From Clostridium sp. (GTDB lineage: Bacteria > Bacillota > Clostridia > Acetivibrionales > Acetivibrionaceae): a stretch of 61,956 nt of DNA. The stretch is from NCBI GenBank assembly GCA_012798835.1, contig JAAZML010000026.1, positions 1 through 61,956 of the forward strand, written 5' to 3'. Under the pieces are notes generated by a model. It was not told where the DNA came from, did not search any database, and saw only the letters and a list, made by a program, of their open reading frames with translations. Of the stretch, positions 15,997 to 26,096 are shown piece after piece. The position numbers and the translations under genes were made by a program. Position 1 is the first letter of the stretch. Each line of letters opens with the position of its first letter.

Positions 15997-18072
15997 TTAA
16001 AGCGATAGAGAGTTGACATCCAAAATCATAGCTACATTCCCATCCCCAAGTATGGTTGCCCCAGCAATCCATTTTGATCCTGAAAGCATTTTTCCTAGGG
16101 ATTTTATAACTACCTCCTGCTGACCTATTAGGGAATCAACCAGAAAACCCGATAGCTTTTCGCCTTTATTCACAATCACCACTGTGAGGCTTTTATATTC
16201 TTTATTATCCCTTTCAACCTCAAGTATCCTGTCTAATCTCACGATGGGGATGATTGTGTCCCTTAACAAAACTACATCCTGTTTTTGGACATTCTTTATT
16301 TGTTCAGGTGTGATTTTGATTATTTCCTTTACAGTGTTTAGGGGTATAGCATATTTTTCGGTTCCAATTACAACTAAAAGTGCCTGGATTATTGCTAATG
16401 TGAGAGGGAGTCTTACCACAAACTTGCTCCCCTTTTGCTTTTTGGTCTCTACTTCTATGAGTCCCCCCAACTGCTCTATCTTTGTTTTGACCACATCAAG
16501 ACCAACACCTCTGCCGGATAGGCTTGTAACTTTATCCGATGTGCTAAATGATGCCATAAAAAGGAGGTCTATTATATCCTTCTGCGAAAGAGTCTCGGCC
16601 ATATCTTCCCTTACAATTCCCTTGCTGATGGCCTTGCTTTTTACCTTTTCCAGATCTATTCCGCCTCCGTCATCCTCAATCTCTATAACAACATTATTTC
16701 CATCATGGTACGCACGAAGATATATATGGCCGGCTGCCGGTTTCCCCAGCTTCAGCCTTTCTTGTTTCGATTCAATGCCATGATCTGCGGAATTTCGTAG
16801 TAAGTGAATTAGGGGATCACCAATTTCGTCTATTACCGTTCTATCAAGCTCAGTTTCCTCTCCCGACATGACAAGCTCAATCTCCTTACCCATTTCACGG
16901 GAAACATCTCTTATCATCCTTGGAAATCTGTTAAATACCATTTCTACTGGTACCATCCTGACTTTCATAACGGCATCGTGAAGGCTGGTTGTTATATGTT
17001 CCAGATACTCGATGGCCTCGTCGTAGGTCTGTGTAGCGGTATCAATATTAAGACCTTCCAGACGGGTTTTTATAATAATTAGCTCACTTACAAGATTCAT
17101 TAAAACATCTAATCTGTTAATATCGACCCTTACCGTTTTACCTGTCTTTGGCCTATGTGTCTGGGTATCCTTCCTTTTATCCTGGCCATCCCTATCTTTG
17201 TTTTTACAATCTGATTCCTTATTTTCCTTGGTCTTTACCTCTTCTTCCGTTGAATCGGTTTCTAGCTGGGGGCAATCCTTCAAATCTTCATACCTCAAAG
17301 ACGTTACCCTTACCTCATTCACCTCAGCTATACCGTTGATATTTTTTTTAAATACCTTGGCTTCTTCCTTGGTAACGCATACAACGGTAAACTCAAAATC
17401 GAATTTCTCATCCTCTATATCCTCTACCCCAGGGTCCGACTTTATTATTTCGCTGTACCTCTCTAGAGTTTGAAACACTATAAAGGCCCGGGCGGATTTT
17501 AAAACACAACTTTCGCTGAGCATAACAGTTATTTTAAAGACATTCATGCCCATTTCCATCGCCCTTTTAACAGCATTCTTTTCATATTCATCAAATTTGA
17601 AATTTTCGGTCACAGCTACATGTTCCCCATCCTGCACCTTTTGGGGTTCCCTATTAATCTTAGTATCTTGGGCAGTTATCTTTACAGTTCCCTTATCGAC
17701 ACTTTCATTTAAGGCCTTTATTATGTCCCCGTAGTCCTCTTCCCCTTCACCCCCGCTATTTATAATTTCTTCAGTATAACCTTCAAGGGCATCAAGACAT
17801 CTGAATAATAGATCTATTAGCTCAACTGTTATTTTTATTCGTCCGTTTCTTACCGCCTGTAAAACATTTTCCATATCGTGTGTGAGCTTGGCCATTTTGT
17901 TAAATCCCATCGTCCCAGACATACCTTTTAATGTATGAGCCACCCTAAAAATTTCATCCAACATTGGTTTATCCTCAGGGTTCTTCTCAAGTTGAAGCAG
18001 GGATTCATTTAAACCCTGCAGATGTTCCTTTGTCTCATCAATAAATATTTCAAGATATTGGCTCATATCCAT
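15997..18072 (-). CDS. cheA: Chemotaxis histidine kinase CheA
   Basis: 691 residues with all five domains: the P1 phosphotransfer domain with H46 in RVAHTLKGMSGTMG, a P2 CheY-binding region (about 170-260), a charged linker, the P3 dimer helices, the P4 kinase domain (N box LIHLLRNSADHGIE, G boxes DDGGGIDLEKV and GRGVGLDVVK), and the P5 CheW-like domain. It phosphorylates CheY and CheB in response to receptors. The ATG overlaps the cheB stop by one base (TAATG). Confidence 0.97.
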   Translation of the reverse strand: MDMSQYLEIFIDETKEHLQGLNESLLQLEKNPEDKPMLDEIFRVAHTLKGMSGTMGFNKMAKLTHDMENVLQAVRNGRIKITVELIDLLFRCLDALEGYTEEIINSGGEGEEDYGDIIKALNESVDKGTVKITAQDTKINREPQKVQDGEHVAVTENFKFDEYEKNAVKRAMEMGMNVFKITVMLSESCVLKSARAFIVFQTLERYSEIIKSDPGVEDIEDEKFDFEFTVVCVTKEEAKVFKKNINGIAEVNEVRVTSLRYEDLKDCPQLETDSTEEEVKTKENKESDCKNKDRDGQDKRKDTQTHRPKTGKTVRVDINRLDVLMNLVSELIIIKTRLEGLNIDTATQTYDEAIEYLEHITTSLHDAVMKVRMVPVEMVFNRFPRMIRDVSREMGKEIELVMSGEETELDRTVIDEIGDPLIHLLRNSADHGIESKQERLKLGKPAAGHIYLRAYHDGNNVVIEIEDDGGGIDLEKVKSKAISKGIVREDMAETLSQKDIIDLLFMASFSTSDKVTSLSGRGVGLDVVKTKIEQLGGLIEVETKKQKGSKFVVRLPLTLAIIQALLVVIGTEKYAIPLNTVKEIIKITPEQIKNVQKQDVVLLRDTIIPIVRLDRILEVERDNKEYKSLTVVIVNKGEKLSGFLVDSLIGQQEVVIKSLGKMLSGSKWIAGATILGDGNVAMILDVNSLSL

Positions 18073-19142
18073 TATCTATGCACCCCCACAGTTTTCATAA
18101 TTTCGTCCGCAATTTGTCCCAAAGGAACAACTTTGTCTACTAACCCCGTTGCAATTGCCATTCTAGGCATACCAAATACAACGCATGTATCTTCATCCTG
18201 TGCAATTATATGTGCATTTCTTCTTTTTTTTAGTTCTCTTATGCCATTACTTCCATCCTTGCCCATTCCCGTCATAATAACTGCAACAATATTATCAATA
18301 TCAATTTTAGACACCGATTCTAGCATTACATCTACAGAAGGTCTATGTCCCTCTATGAGGGGGGTTTTTGTAAGCTTTATTTTATAAACATCTTTATCGG
18401 TCTCCTTTACCAGCATGTGATAACCACCCGGTGCAATATAGGCATGTGCACACTTTAATAATTCATCATGCTCGGCTTCCTTAACCTTGATAGCACTCAT
18501 TGCGTCCAGCCTTTCGGCCAAAGACTTTGTAAAACCTGCGGGCATATGCTGCACAAGCATAAAAGCTGCCTCGGTTTTTGGGGATATCAGCGGAATAATC
18601 TCTTGTAGTGCCTTTGGGCCCCCGGTAGAAGTGCCAATAGCCACTAGATTCCTTGGAGCATCCCTATATATTCGCCTTCTAATCTTTACTATTTTTTCCT
18701 CTCTTTTTATGCTATCTTGGAACTTTGAATACCTTGCAACTTTTACCTTATCAATTATCTCCCTCTTAAGATCCGCTTTTTTCATATCAAATATGTTTTC
18801 CGGTTTTGCTATAAAATCGGTTGCCCCTTTACTCAAAGCCTGCATAGTAGCGGCGGCACCCTCTTTTGTATAGCTACTTAACATAATAACGGGTATCTTA
18901 AGGGAAGCTCTTATCCTTTCAAGACACTCAATTCCATCCATAACAGGCATATTTAAATCCATGGTAATAACGTCAGGTTTTAGCTCATGGGCTTTTTCCA
19001 GCGCCTCGACCCCATTTTTGGCAGTCCCTATGACCTGGATTTCGCTATCACTATCTAAAATAGCCGATATCGCCCTTCGCATAAAGGCTGAATCATCTAC
19101 AATCAAAACCCTTATTTTTTGATGTTCATCAAATATAACCAT
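18072..19142 (-). CDS. cheB: Chemotaxis methylesterase/response regulator CheB
   Basis: 356 residues. The N-terminal receiver domain has the acidic pair DD near 16 and phosphoacceptor D62 in TMDLNMPVMDG. The C-terminal methylesterase has the catalytic serine in GTSTGGPKAL, the histidine in LVQHMPAGF, and the aspartate in VIMTGMGKDGSNG. It removes methyl groups from receptors or deamidates them during adaptation. A cheR methyltransferase gene is not in this window and must lie elsewhere. Confidence 0.97.
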   Translation of the reverse strand: MVIFDEHQKIRVLIVDDSAFMRRAISAILDSDSEIQVIGTAKNGVEALEKAHELKPDVITMDLNMPVMDGIECLERIRASLKIPVIMLSSYTKEGAAATMQALSKGATDFIAKPENIFDMKKADLKREIIDKVKVARYSKFQDSIKREEKIVKIRRRIYRDAPRNLVAIGTSTGGPKALQEIIPLISPKTEAAFMLVQHMPAGFTKSLAERLDAMSAIKVKEAEHDELLKCAHAYIAPGGYHMLVKETDKDVYKIKLTKTPLIEGHRPSVDVMLESVSKIDIDNIVAVIMTGMGKDGSNGIRELKKRRNAHIIAQDEDTCVVFGMPRMAIATGLVDKVVPLGQIADEIMKTVGVHR

Positions 19143-19151
19143 AAACCTTTA

Positions 19152-19832
19152 TCAACCCTTTTTGATAAGTTTTCTTTGCTCCTGAAATATGAAGCTTATT
19201 ATTCTTTCCCTGTCTTTCCCACTAATTTTCTCAAACTGTACCCCTATTTCATATTTATATTCACCGCAGGTAAAATCATATTGTGTCAAACGTACCACCC
19301 TGCCTATAAAACTAACTTTATTAAGATCATTTAATAATAGTTCGCATTCGACATAAGACCCGTATTCAATCTTCTCTTTTAATCGAATACATACCCCTCC
19401 GCCCCCTAGATCCCCTGTATACGTCTTAATAAGTTTCCCTTCCTCATCACGCTTAATATGCCTAGGATCCTTTATTTCTCTGTAGTATATGGGAACAGCA
19501 CATTCAAATCTAAAAAATTCGCGTCTTTGGATTTTCCTAATACCTGTCAACGGTTTTAACTTCAATAAGTTGATTTTCTGCTTTATTCCTCTATTTGTAA
19601 CCTCAGCTTCGAAACCATAGAGGTTATCCCTATAAATAAATACTACGTCCATTTTTGTCCCGGGATTCACTGGGTATAATCTCCCCCTATATATGGGGGC
19701 TGCAATACACAGTACATCGCCTTTTTCGACCCACTCAAACTGACTGACCAGTATAACATCCACCCTCGTGTCCTTTGTCTTGTACAATTGTATCTCTAAC
19801 TTTTGTCCGATCTTTAATTTATCAAATCTCAT
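19152..19832 (-). CDS. YcgR/DgrA-type flagellar brake protein with PilZ domain
   Basis: 226 residues from ATG 19832 behind TGGAGG; an upstream in-frame ATG exists at 19844. An N-terminal YcgR-like beta domain is followed by a PilZ domain containing the c-di-GMP-binding IQRREFFR and the downstream GDLGGGGV motif (variant of D/NxSxxG). In other bacteria such proteins slow the motor when c-di-GMP is high. Its place between flhG and cheB, common in Clostridia, supports a motor or chemotaxis role. Confidence 0.88.
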   Translation of the reverse strand: MRFDKLKIGQKLEIQLYKTKDTRVDVILVSQFEWVEKGDVLCIAAPIYRGRLYPVNPGTKMDVVFIYRDNLYGFEAEVTNRGIKQKINLLKLKPLTGIRKIQRREFFRFECAVPIYYREIKDPRHIKRDEEGKLIKTYTGDLGGGGVCIRLKEKIEYGSYVECELLLNDLNKVSFIGRVVRLTQYDFTCGEYKYEIGVQFEKISGKDRERIISFIFQEQRKLIKKG

Positions 19833-19871
19833 AGCAACCTCCATATAACCCTTTTTTGTTATATGCCATGG

Positions 19872-20780
19872 TTAGTTATTCACTAGGTTTAAAAACTTTT
19901 GTACAAATTTTTTTATACCAGCATTCTTGCATTCTTTACTAATTCCTTCGCTATTGGCAAGTTTCTTCGACAGTTCTATTATATGCCTTGAGGCTTGACT
20001 TTTGGGAAAACTCAAAATAAATGGCTGCTGCATTTTCACCGCCTTTATCACCTGCTCATCATGGGGGACAAAACCCAGTGGATGGATATCTACCGTCAAA
20101 AATCTATTCGTAACCACTGATAGCTTATTTAGTATGTCATCTGCTTCGCCAGCATTTTCTGCTCTATTTACTACAACCCGAATCTTTTTGTTTTCATCTC
20201 TGTTTGCAATAAATTTTATTAATGCATATGCGTCGGTAATGGATGTCGGTTCGGGGGTAGTCACCAATATAACCTCATCTGCTGCCATTACAAACCCTAA
20301 CACACTTTCTGAAAGTCCCGCGCCCGTATCAATTAGTATAAAATCCACCAGTCTATCTAATAGGGATATATTTTGCATAAAGCTTTCGCGCTGCTTTTCC
20401 GTGAGCTTCACCAGTCCCTCGACCCCAGAACCCCCGGATATAAATTTTATATTTTCCGGACCGTCTGTTAAAACCTCAAGTATATTTTTGTTGTCGTACA
20501 TGACATCAACCAAAGTATGTTTTGGCACAATACCCAGCATCACATCTATATTTGCCAAACCAAAGTCCGCATCTAGTATGGCGACCCTTTTCCCTATTCT
20601 GCTAAGTGCTATAGCAAGATTTACGGTAACATTGGTCTTTCCCACACCACCCTTACCGCTAGTCACGGTAATTACCTTTGATGTCCTTTGCTCTGAATCT
20701 AATATGCCGGGCATAACGGCAGTGCATCTGGTTTTTAAATTGCCTATAATTTGCCTTAAGTTTTCAGCTTGATCTATCAT
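19872..20780 (-). CDS. flhG: FlhG (YlxH) MinD-like ATPase, flagellar number regulator
   Basis: 302 residues. The deviant Walker A SGKGGVGKTNVTVN near 41, the switch DADFGLANIDVML and the Walker B-like DFILIDTGAGLS identify a MinD/ParA-family ATPase. FlhG pairs with the GTPase FlhF to set flagellar number and place. An N-terminal segment AENLRQIIG with a conserved glutamine motif matches the FlhF-activating helix of FlhG. The start lies 17 bases inside flhF, with its ribosome site AGGAG there. Confidence 0.95.
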   Translation of the reverse strand: MIDQAENLRQIIGNLKTRCTAVMPGILDSEQRTSKVITVTSGKGGVGKTNVTVNLAIALSRIGKRVAILDADFGLANIDVMLGIVPKHTLVDVMYDNKNILEVLTDGPENIKFISGGSGVEGLVKLTEKQRESFMQNISLLDRLVDFILIDTGAGLSESVLGFVMAADEVILVTTPEPTSITDAYALIKFIANRDENKKIRVVVNRAENAGEADDILNKLSVVTNRFLTVDIHPLGFVPHDEQVIKAVKMQQPFILSFPKSQASRHIIELSKKLANSEGISKECKNAGIKKFVQKFLNLVNN

Positions 20781-21990
20781 TTACAAATGCTCCTAACAAG
20801 TTTTTTGTGATTTTATCAATATTGGCTACCTCTATATCATCGGGCACACTCTGACCCATTGTCACAAAGGATAGCTCCTTGTTTGTCATATACCTCGAAT
20901 TAAGAATAACCCCCATTGAGGAGCTTTCATCTAGCTTTGTGAAAATCAGCTTGTAATCTTTCAAAAAACTGTAGTTTTCTACTGTTTCCCTGCAGTTTTT
21001 CATTCCCACAGTTGTACTAAGTACAAGAAATATCTCATCGGCATCTACCTTTTCAATAAATGCCTTTAACTCATCAAATTGGGGCTTGTTTTTATGACTT
21101 CTGCCCGCAGTATCTATAAAAACTATATCCATGTCCTTATATTCATCTATTGCATCATCTATCTCTTCTTCCGAATAGACTACTCTAAGAGGCATACCGA
21201 GTATTTCTGCATATGTCTTTAACTGCTCTACCGCTGCAATACGATAGGTATCAGCAGTTATAAGCCCTACCTTTTTTTTATGATCCAAAGAATAATGAGC
21301 GGCTATTTTTGCAAGGGTGGTTGTTTTTCCAACCCCCGTAGGCCCTACAAAGGTTACGATGGTCGGTTTTTCATCCTCTCGCAACTTTATTGCGGATGAT
21401 TTTCCGAGCATACTAGAAATTAGATTATACATTATCGATGTAGTATCCGCAGAACCTGCGTTTTCCTTCTTCTTTTTGTTTGCCATATCAATAAGCTGTT
21501 CGACAATATCCATCTCTACTTCGTTTTTTACAAGGTTGTCATGAAAAAGCCCGAGAATTCCTGATAGCGACTTGCTTCCACCCTTATCTGGGGAGGTTTT
21601 TGATTTTTCAGGAGGATGCTGAATCTGTTTATAGATCTTGTTGAGCATTAGCTCCATATCATTTATTTTGTTCTCTAATGGATCTGTATTTTCCTCCTTT
21701 TCGATCAATTTACCCTTAAAATTCGTTTCTTTTGCTATATCCCCTATCATTTTTACCTCATTTTTTTTACCGCCTGTAATCTCGTTTCTGTTTCTTCCTT
21801 TTTTAGTATTGATCCCGTAATAATCATCAACTGCCGCTAATATTTCTACCAAGGGCTTGGAAAACATTTTAAGAAAACCTTTTTGTTTAATCTTTCTGGT
21901 GTTTAATATCAACGCTTCGCTGCCTAAATCCATTTTTACCTTTAGTATAGCTTCTTGGGTATCCCTTCCAACGTATCTTCTAATCTTCAT
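20764..21990 (-). CDS. flhF: FlhF, SRP-type GTPase for flagellar placement
   Basis: 408 residues: an N-terminal basic B domain, a linker, then the N and G domains of SRP GTPases. G motifs visible are VGPTGVGKTTTLAKIA (P loop), DTAGRSHKN and TKLDESS. FlhF recruits early basal body parts to the correct site, controlled by FlhG encoded next. It begins at ATG 21990, one base after the flhA stop codon, so coupling is likely. Confidence 0.96.
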   Translation of the reverse strand: MKIRRYVGRDTQEAILKVKMDLGSEALILNTRKIKQKGFLKMFSKPLVEILAAVDDYYGINTKKGRNRNEITGGKKNEVKMIGDIAKETNFKGKLIEKEENTDPLENKINDMELMLNKIYKQIQHPPEKSKTSPDKGGSKSLSGILGLFHDNLVKNEVEMDIVEQLIDMANKKKKENAGSADTTSIMYNLISSMLGKSSAIKLREDEKPTIVTFVGPTGVGKTTTLAKIAAHYSLDHKKKVGLITADTYRIAAVEQLKTYAEILGMPLRVVYSEEEIDDAIDEYKDMDIVFIDTAGRSHKNKPQFDELKAFIEKVDADEIFLVLSTTVGMKNCRETVENYSFLKDYKLIFTKLDESSSMGVILNSRYMTNKELSFVTMGQSVPDDIEVANIDKITKNLLGAFVNDRSS

Positions 21991-24021
21991 TTAAACACTC
22001 ACCGTCCCAACTGCTTGAACCTCAACTGTCGGATCAAGTTCATTATATGATAAAACTACCAGCCCGGGTATGGACTGCTCTGTTAATCTTCTAAAGTACA
22101 GCCTTACAATGGGTGAAGATAATACTATGGGTTGCTGCCCCAGTTGAACCTGTTTTTGGACCTGTTTCGATAGATTGTTTATAATGGTATTTACAATACC
22201 AGGTTCCAATGTAAGGTATGAACCCTGCTCGGTTTTATGTATTGCATCCATAATAACCTGCTCTAGCCTAGGATCGAGAGTGATAACATTTGATTTTTTC
22301 CCTTTTATAAACTTTTTAGAGATTGCCCTTCCTAAAGCCTGCCTGACATATTCTGTAAGTAGATCCGTGTCGTGGGTTGAGGGGGCATAGTCGGCTAGTG
22401 TTTCTAGTATAGTAACCATATCCCTTACGGATACACCCTCTTTTAAAAGGTTTGCTATTACCTTTTGTATTTCCCCGACAGTCATCGTTTTGGGTATGAG
22501 CTCCTCCACTATGGCAGGATAATTTTCCTTGATCCTATCTACAATGGTCTGCACTTCCTGCCTTCCTGTTAGCTCATGGGCATGTGATTTTATAACTTCA
22601 GTCAGATGGGTTGCGATAATGGATGGAGGATCGACAACAGTATAACCAAGCATTTCCGCCCTATCCCTTTGCGCCTCGCTTACCCATACAGCAGGTAAGC
22701 CAAATGCAGGTTCAGTTGTTTTTATCCCCTCTATTTCTTCTTCTACAAACCCTGGGCTCATAGCAAGGTAATGATCAAGCATCAATTCGCCGCCAGCAAT
22801 CTCTACCCCCTTTATTTTGACTACGTATTCGTTGGGGTTTAGCTGTATATTATCTCTAAGCCTTATTATCGGCACTATCATTCCTAATTCTAAAGCAAGT
22901 TGCCTTCTTATCATAACAACCCTATCTAAAAGATCCCCACCTTGGTTTGTATCGGCAAGGGGTATAATTCCATACCCGAATTCGAGCTCTATGGGATCTA
23001 CTTGTAATAGGTTCACAACATTCTCGGGTTTTCTGATCTCTTTGACCTCTTCCTCTTCTATTTGTATACCTTCTTGCTCTTCGTCCCTTACATTTCTTTT
23101 TATAAGCCCAATTCCTAATATGATGAATATTAATGCAAGAGTAAGAAATGGAAGTGTGGCGAGGGGTATTGCAAGGAAAATACAAAAACCAGAAGCTATA
23201 AAAAATACGTTTGGATTGTAAAGTATTTGCTTTTTTAAGTCATCACTGAGCCCTTCGTCGGAGGTGGACTTTGTTACAATAAGACCTGTGGCAACCGAAA
23301 TTAAAAGCGAGGGAATTTGGCTTACTAGTCCATCCCCTATAGTAAGTATCGTATAATTTTGGAAAGCAAAACTTATATTTTCACCCCTCATAATTGCGCC
23401 TATAATAATTCCACCTATGATATTAATTATAGTAATTATGAGTCCCGCAATTGCATCACCCTTTACGAACTTGGTAGCACCATCCATAGCCCCATAAAAA
23501 TCTGATTCCCTTTGTATTTTTTTTCTTCTTTCTTTAGCCTCTGCATCGTTTATAAGCCCAGCATTTAAATCGGCATCAATAGCCATTTGCTTGCCCGGCA
23601 TAGCATCAAGCGTAAACCTGGCGGCAACCTCGGACACTCTTTCCGTTCCCTTAGTTATTACCAAAAACTGCACAATGGTAATTATTAGAAACACCACTGC
23701 GCCCACTACGAGATTCCCGCGAGCGACAAAATTGCCAAATCCATCAATAACTTGCCCTGCCTTACCATCTGCTAAGATCAACGTTGTCGATTTTATGTTC
23801 AAAGCAAGCCGATAGAGTGTCATGAACAATAAAATCGAGGGGAAAACCGAAAGCTGCAACGCTTCTCTGGAGTAAACCACATTAAGAAGCACTACGATTG
23901 ACGCCGCAATATTTAATGCTAAAAGGATATCTAAAATCCCGCTAGGGACAGGTAGAATAATTATCAGTACTATAAGTACAACCAATACTGCTATAGATAT
24001 ATCCCCAAATTTTACTTTCAT
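21991..24021 (-). CDS. flhA: Flagellar export protein FlhA
   Basis: 676 residues from ATG 24021 behind GGAAGGAG; an upstream ATG at 24039 is in frame but contains the ribosome site. About eight transmembrane helices fill the first 320 residues with the FHIPEP cytoplasmic loop signature (VAARFTLDAMPGKQMAIDADL near 150). The large cytoplasmic domain follows and would form the nonameric ring that docks chaperone-substrate complexes. FlhA is the main export gate of the flagellar type III system. Confidence 0.97.
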   Translation of the reverse strand: MKVKFGDISIAVLVVLIVLIIILPVPSGILDILLALNIAASIVVLLNVVYSREALQLSVFPSILLFMTLYRLALNIKSTTLILADGKAGQVIDGFGNFVARGNLVVGAVVFLIITIVQFLVITKGTERVSEVAARFTLDAMPGKQMAIDADLNAGLINDAEAKERRKKIQRESDFYGAMDGATKFVKGDAIAGLIITIINIIGGIIIGAIMRGENISFAFQNYTILTIGDGLVSQIPSLLISVATGLIVTKSTSDEGLSDDLKKQILYNPNVFFIASGFCIFLAIPLATLPFLTLALIFIILGIGLIKRNVRDEEQEGIQIEEEEVKEIRKPENVVNLLQVDPIELEFGYGIIPLADTNQGGDLLDRVVMIRRQLALELGMIVPIIRLRDNIQLNPNEYVVKIKGVEIAGGELMLDHYLAMSPGFVEEEIEGIKTTEPAFGLPAVWVSEAQRDRAEMLGYTVVDPPSIIATHLTEVIKSHAHELTGRQEVQTIVDRIKENYPAIVEELIPKTMTVGEIQKVIANLLKEGVSVRDMVTILETLADYAPSTHDTDLLTEYVRQALGRAISKKFIKGKKSNVITLDPRLEQVIMDAIHKTEQGSYLTLEPGIVNTIINNLSKQVQKQVQLGQQPIVLSSPIVRLYFRRLTEQSIPGLVVLSYNELDPTVEVQAVGTVSV

Positions 24022-24072
24022 ATTTTCCGCTCCTTCCATCTATATTTGAGCTACTTTGTGGTAGCGTTCGGC

Positions 24073-25293
24073 CTATTTATTAGAATGTGCCTGCGAACCA
24101 TCCCTTTGCTTTAGGCTGTATACATAGGCAAGGACTTCTGCCACCGCCTGATAAAGCTCCTGGGGTATTTCATCCCCTATTTCCGTGGCCTGGTAAAGGG
24201 TTCTGGCAAGAGATTTATTTTCAACCACTTCTACCTGGTTTTCCCTTGCTATCTCCTTTATTCTCATTGCCATGTAATCCTGCCCCTTCGCTATAACAGT
24301 GGGGGCATTTGATGACTCTTGATCATACCTTACTGCTACTGCAAAATGTGTTGGGTTGGTTATTATGACATCGGCTTTTGGTACATCCTGCAACATTCTT
24401 CGCATTGATATCTGTCTTTGTTTCTGCCTTATTTTTGATCTAATCTCTGGATTTCCTTCCATCTCCTTGTGTTCTTCTTTTATTTCTTGTTTTGACATTT
24501 TAAGATTTTTCTCATATTCCCACCACTGATATCCGTAATCCGCCACTCCTATTGCCAAAAGAACAATGCACATTCTTATTCCAACGTTTATTGCAGTAAC
24601 ACCAATGTAGGATGCTATAGCAATTACGTCCATATCCATTGTAGTAAGTATCTTTCCAGCCTGACCCTTTATATATGAATAACCAACCCATCCAATTACA
24701 ATAATTTTTAAAATCGACTTTATTGATTCCATCAACGATCTAAACGAAAAAATCCTTTTAAGACCGTTTATGGGGTTTAACTTGCTGGGCTTGAAATTAA
24801 GTGTTTTCGTAGTAAATAAAAATCCCACCTGGGCATAGCCAGATACCAAACTTACCAATAAAGCCGTCATAAATAACGGGGCGGTTGTTTTTAACAATGT
24901 TATAAGAGATTTATTAAAAATCTTTAGTATACCATTTATATCAAACAAATCGTCAACTTCTAAGTAAATCGTAAATACCCTATTAAAGCAACCAAGAATT
25001 TCCTCATACATAAACCTGCCAAAAATTTTCATGGTCATGAACATAGATAAAAGAATAATGGCCGAGGTCATTTCCTTGCTTTGGAGAACTTGTCCCTCTT
25101 CCCTGGCTTTAGTTCTTTTTCTAGGCGTGGCTTTTTCAGTTTTATCACCACTATCTGCAAATATCTGCAGATTTAGCCTTGGACTTGTTCCTTTTGGAAG
25201 AGTCCTCCTCTTATTTTTTATTGATAAAGCATTTCCCTTTTCTGTGAACATCCTGTCTATCATTTTTTCAATGCCTTCTGCCTCCGTTTTCAT
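24073..25293 (-). CDS. flhB: Flagellar export switch protein FlhB
   Basis: 406 residues. The hallmark NPTH in ITNPTHFAVAVRYD is the autocleavage site that allows FlhB to switch from hook to filament export. Four membrane helices precede it. The N-terminus carries about 35 residues before the usual family start (NLQIFADSGDKTEKATPRKR), longer than in Bacillus; in-frame ATG codons at residues 11 and 15 offer shorter starts. The ATG at 25293 overlaps the fliR stop as ATGA. Confidence 0.96.
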   Translation of the reverse strand: MKTEAEGIEKMIDRMFTEKGNALSIKNKRRTLPKGTSPRLNLQIFADSGDKTEKATPRKRTKAREEGQVLQSKEMTSAIILLSMFMTMKIFGRFMYEEILGCFNRVFTIYLEVDDLFDINGILKIFNKSLITLLKTTAPLFMTALLVSLVSGYAQVGFLFTTKTLNFKPSKLNPINGLKRIFSFRSLMESIKSILKIIVIGWVGYSYIKGQAGKILTTMDMDVIAIASYIGVTAINVGIRMCIVLLAIGVADYGYQWWEYEKNLKMSKQEIKEEHKEMEGNPEIRSKIRQKQRQISMRRMLQDVPKADVIITNPTHFAVAVRYDQESSNAPTVIAKGQDYMAMRIKEIARENQVEVVENKSLARTLYQATEIGDEIPQELYQAVAEVLAYVYSLKQRDGSQAHSNK

Positions 25294-26075
25294 TTTACCG
25301 CCATATCCTTTAGGAAAGTATACATTTCATTATCCATATACCTTATTAAATTTTCCACAAGTGATATAAACATAGGCATTGTTATCACTACTATTGCCAG
25401 TCCCAAAACTATCTTTAGCGGCATGCCAACCATAAAAACATTCATTTGCGGAACCGACTTCGAAATAATGCCCAATGCAACATCTGCAATAATTATTGCC
25501 GCAAGAATAGGAGCACTTATTTTAAAAGCTGTAAAAAATATGTTGCCAAAAACCCGAAGTATATCATCGATAATCCCTTTTCCAAACACCCCTGCACCCA
25601 CCGGTATATATTTATAGCTTACAGACAGGGCTCTTATCAAAATATAGTGGCCTTTGCATATAAGAAAAATAAGTATACATAAAACAAAATAAAAAGTCGA
25701 TGTTATGGGTACCTGAATACTATTTAATGGATCAATAACGTTTACAATCCCAAAACCTATTTGCATATCAATGAGTTGTCCTGCAAGGTGTATGCCTGTA
25801 AAGATAAGGTAGGATACATACCCCAGCGTTATTCCTACTATAAATTCTTTTAAAACAAAAATAAAATATTCATAAATATTCGTAAAATTTAGATCCCAGG
25901 TACCGATGGTATTCACGAGCACCAGTGCCAACATAAAGGAAAAACCTATCTTAAGATAAGTGGGTATATTTTTTCCCCCAAAAACTGGAGCTACCACAAA
26001 TAAACCCGTCATTCTAACAAATACTAAAAGAAACACTTCCATACCAATGTGCATTATTTCCGCTGGAATAGCCAA
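25290..26075 (-). CDS. fliR: Flagellar export gate protein FliR
   Basis: 261 residues, strongly hydrophobic with about six membrane segments, starting at TTG 26075 behind AGAAGGTGA. Family features are VRMTGLFVVAPVFGGKNIP near 20, the GFGIVNVIDPLN segment and a C-terminal region ending in the amphipathic tail. FliR joins FliP and FliQ in the export gate. It overlaps flhB by four bases. Confidence 0.95.
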   Translation of the reverse strand: MAIPAEIMHIGMEVFLLVFVRMTGLFVVAPVFGGKNIPTYLKIGFSFMLALVLVNTIGTWDLNFTNIYEYFIFVLKEFIVGITLGYVSYLIFTGIHLAGQLIDMQIGFGIVNVIDPLNSIQVPITSTFYFVLCILIFLICKGHYILIRALSVSYKYIPVGAGVFGKGIIDDILRVFGNIFFTAFKISAPILAAIIIADVALGIISKSVPQMNVFMVGMPLKIVLGLAIVVITMPMFISLVENLIRYMDNEMYTFLKDMAVK

Positions 26076-26096
26076 TTTATCACCTTCTGTTGTTTT

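Noticed and set aside
20002-20772. Long plus-strand open frames inside flhG and other motility genes
   Set aside because: They are antisense to clearly recognised proteins, have unnatural Ser/Phe/Ile-rich composition and lack ribosome sites.
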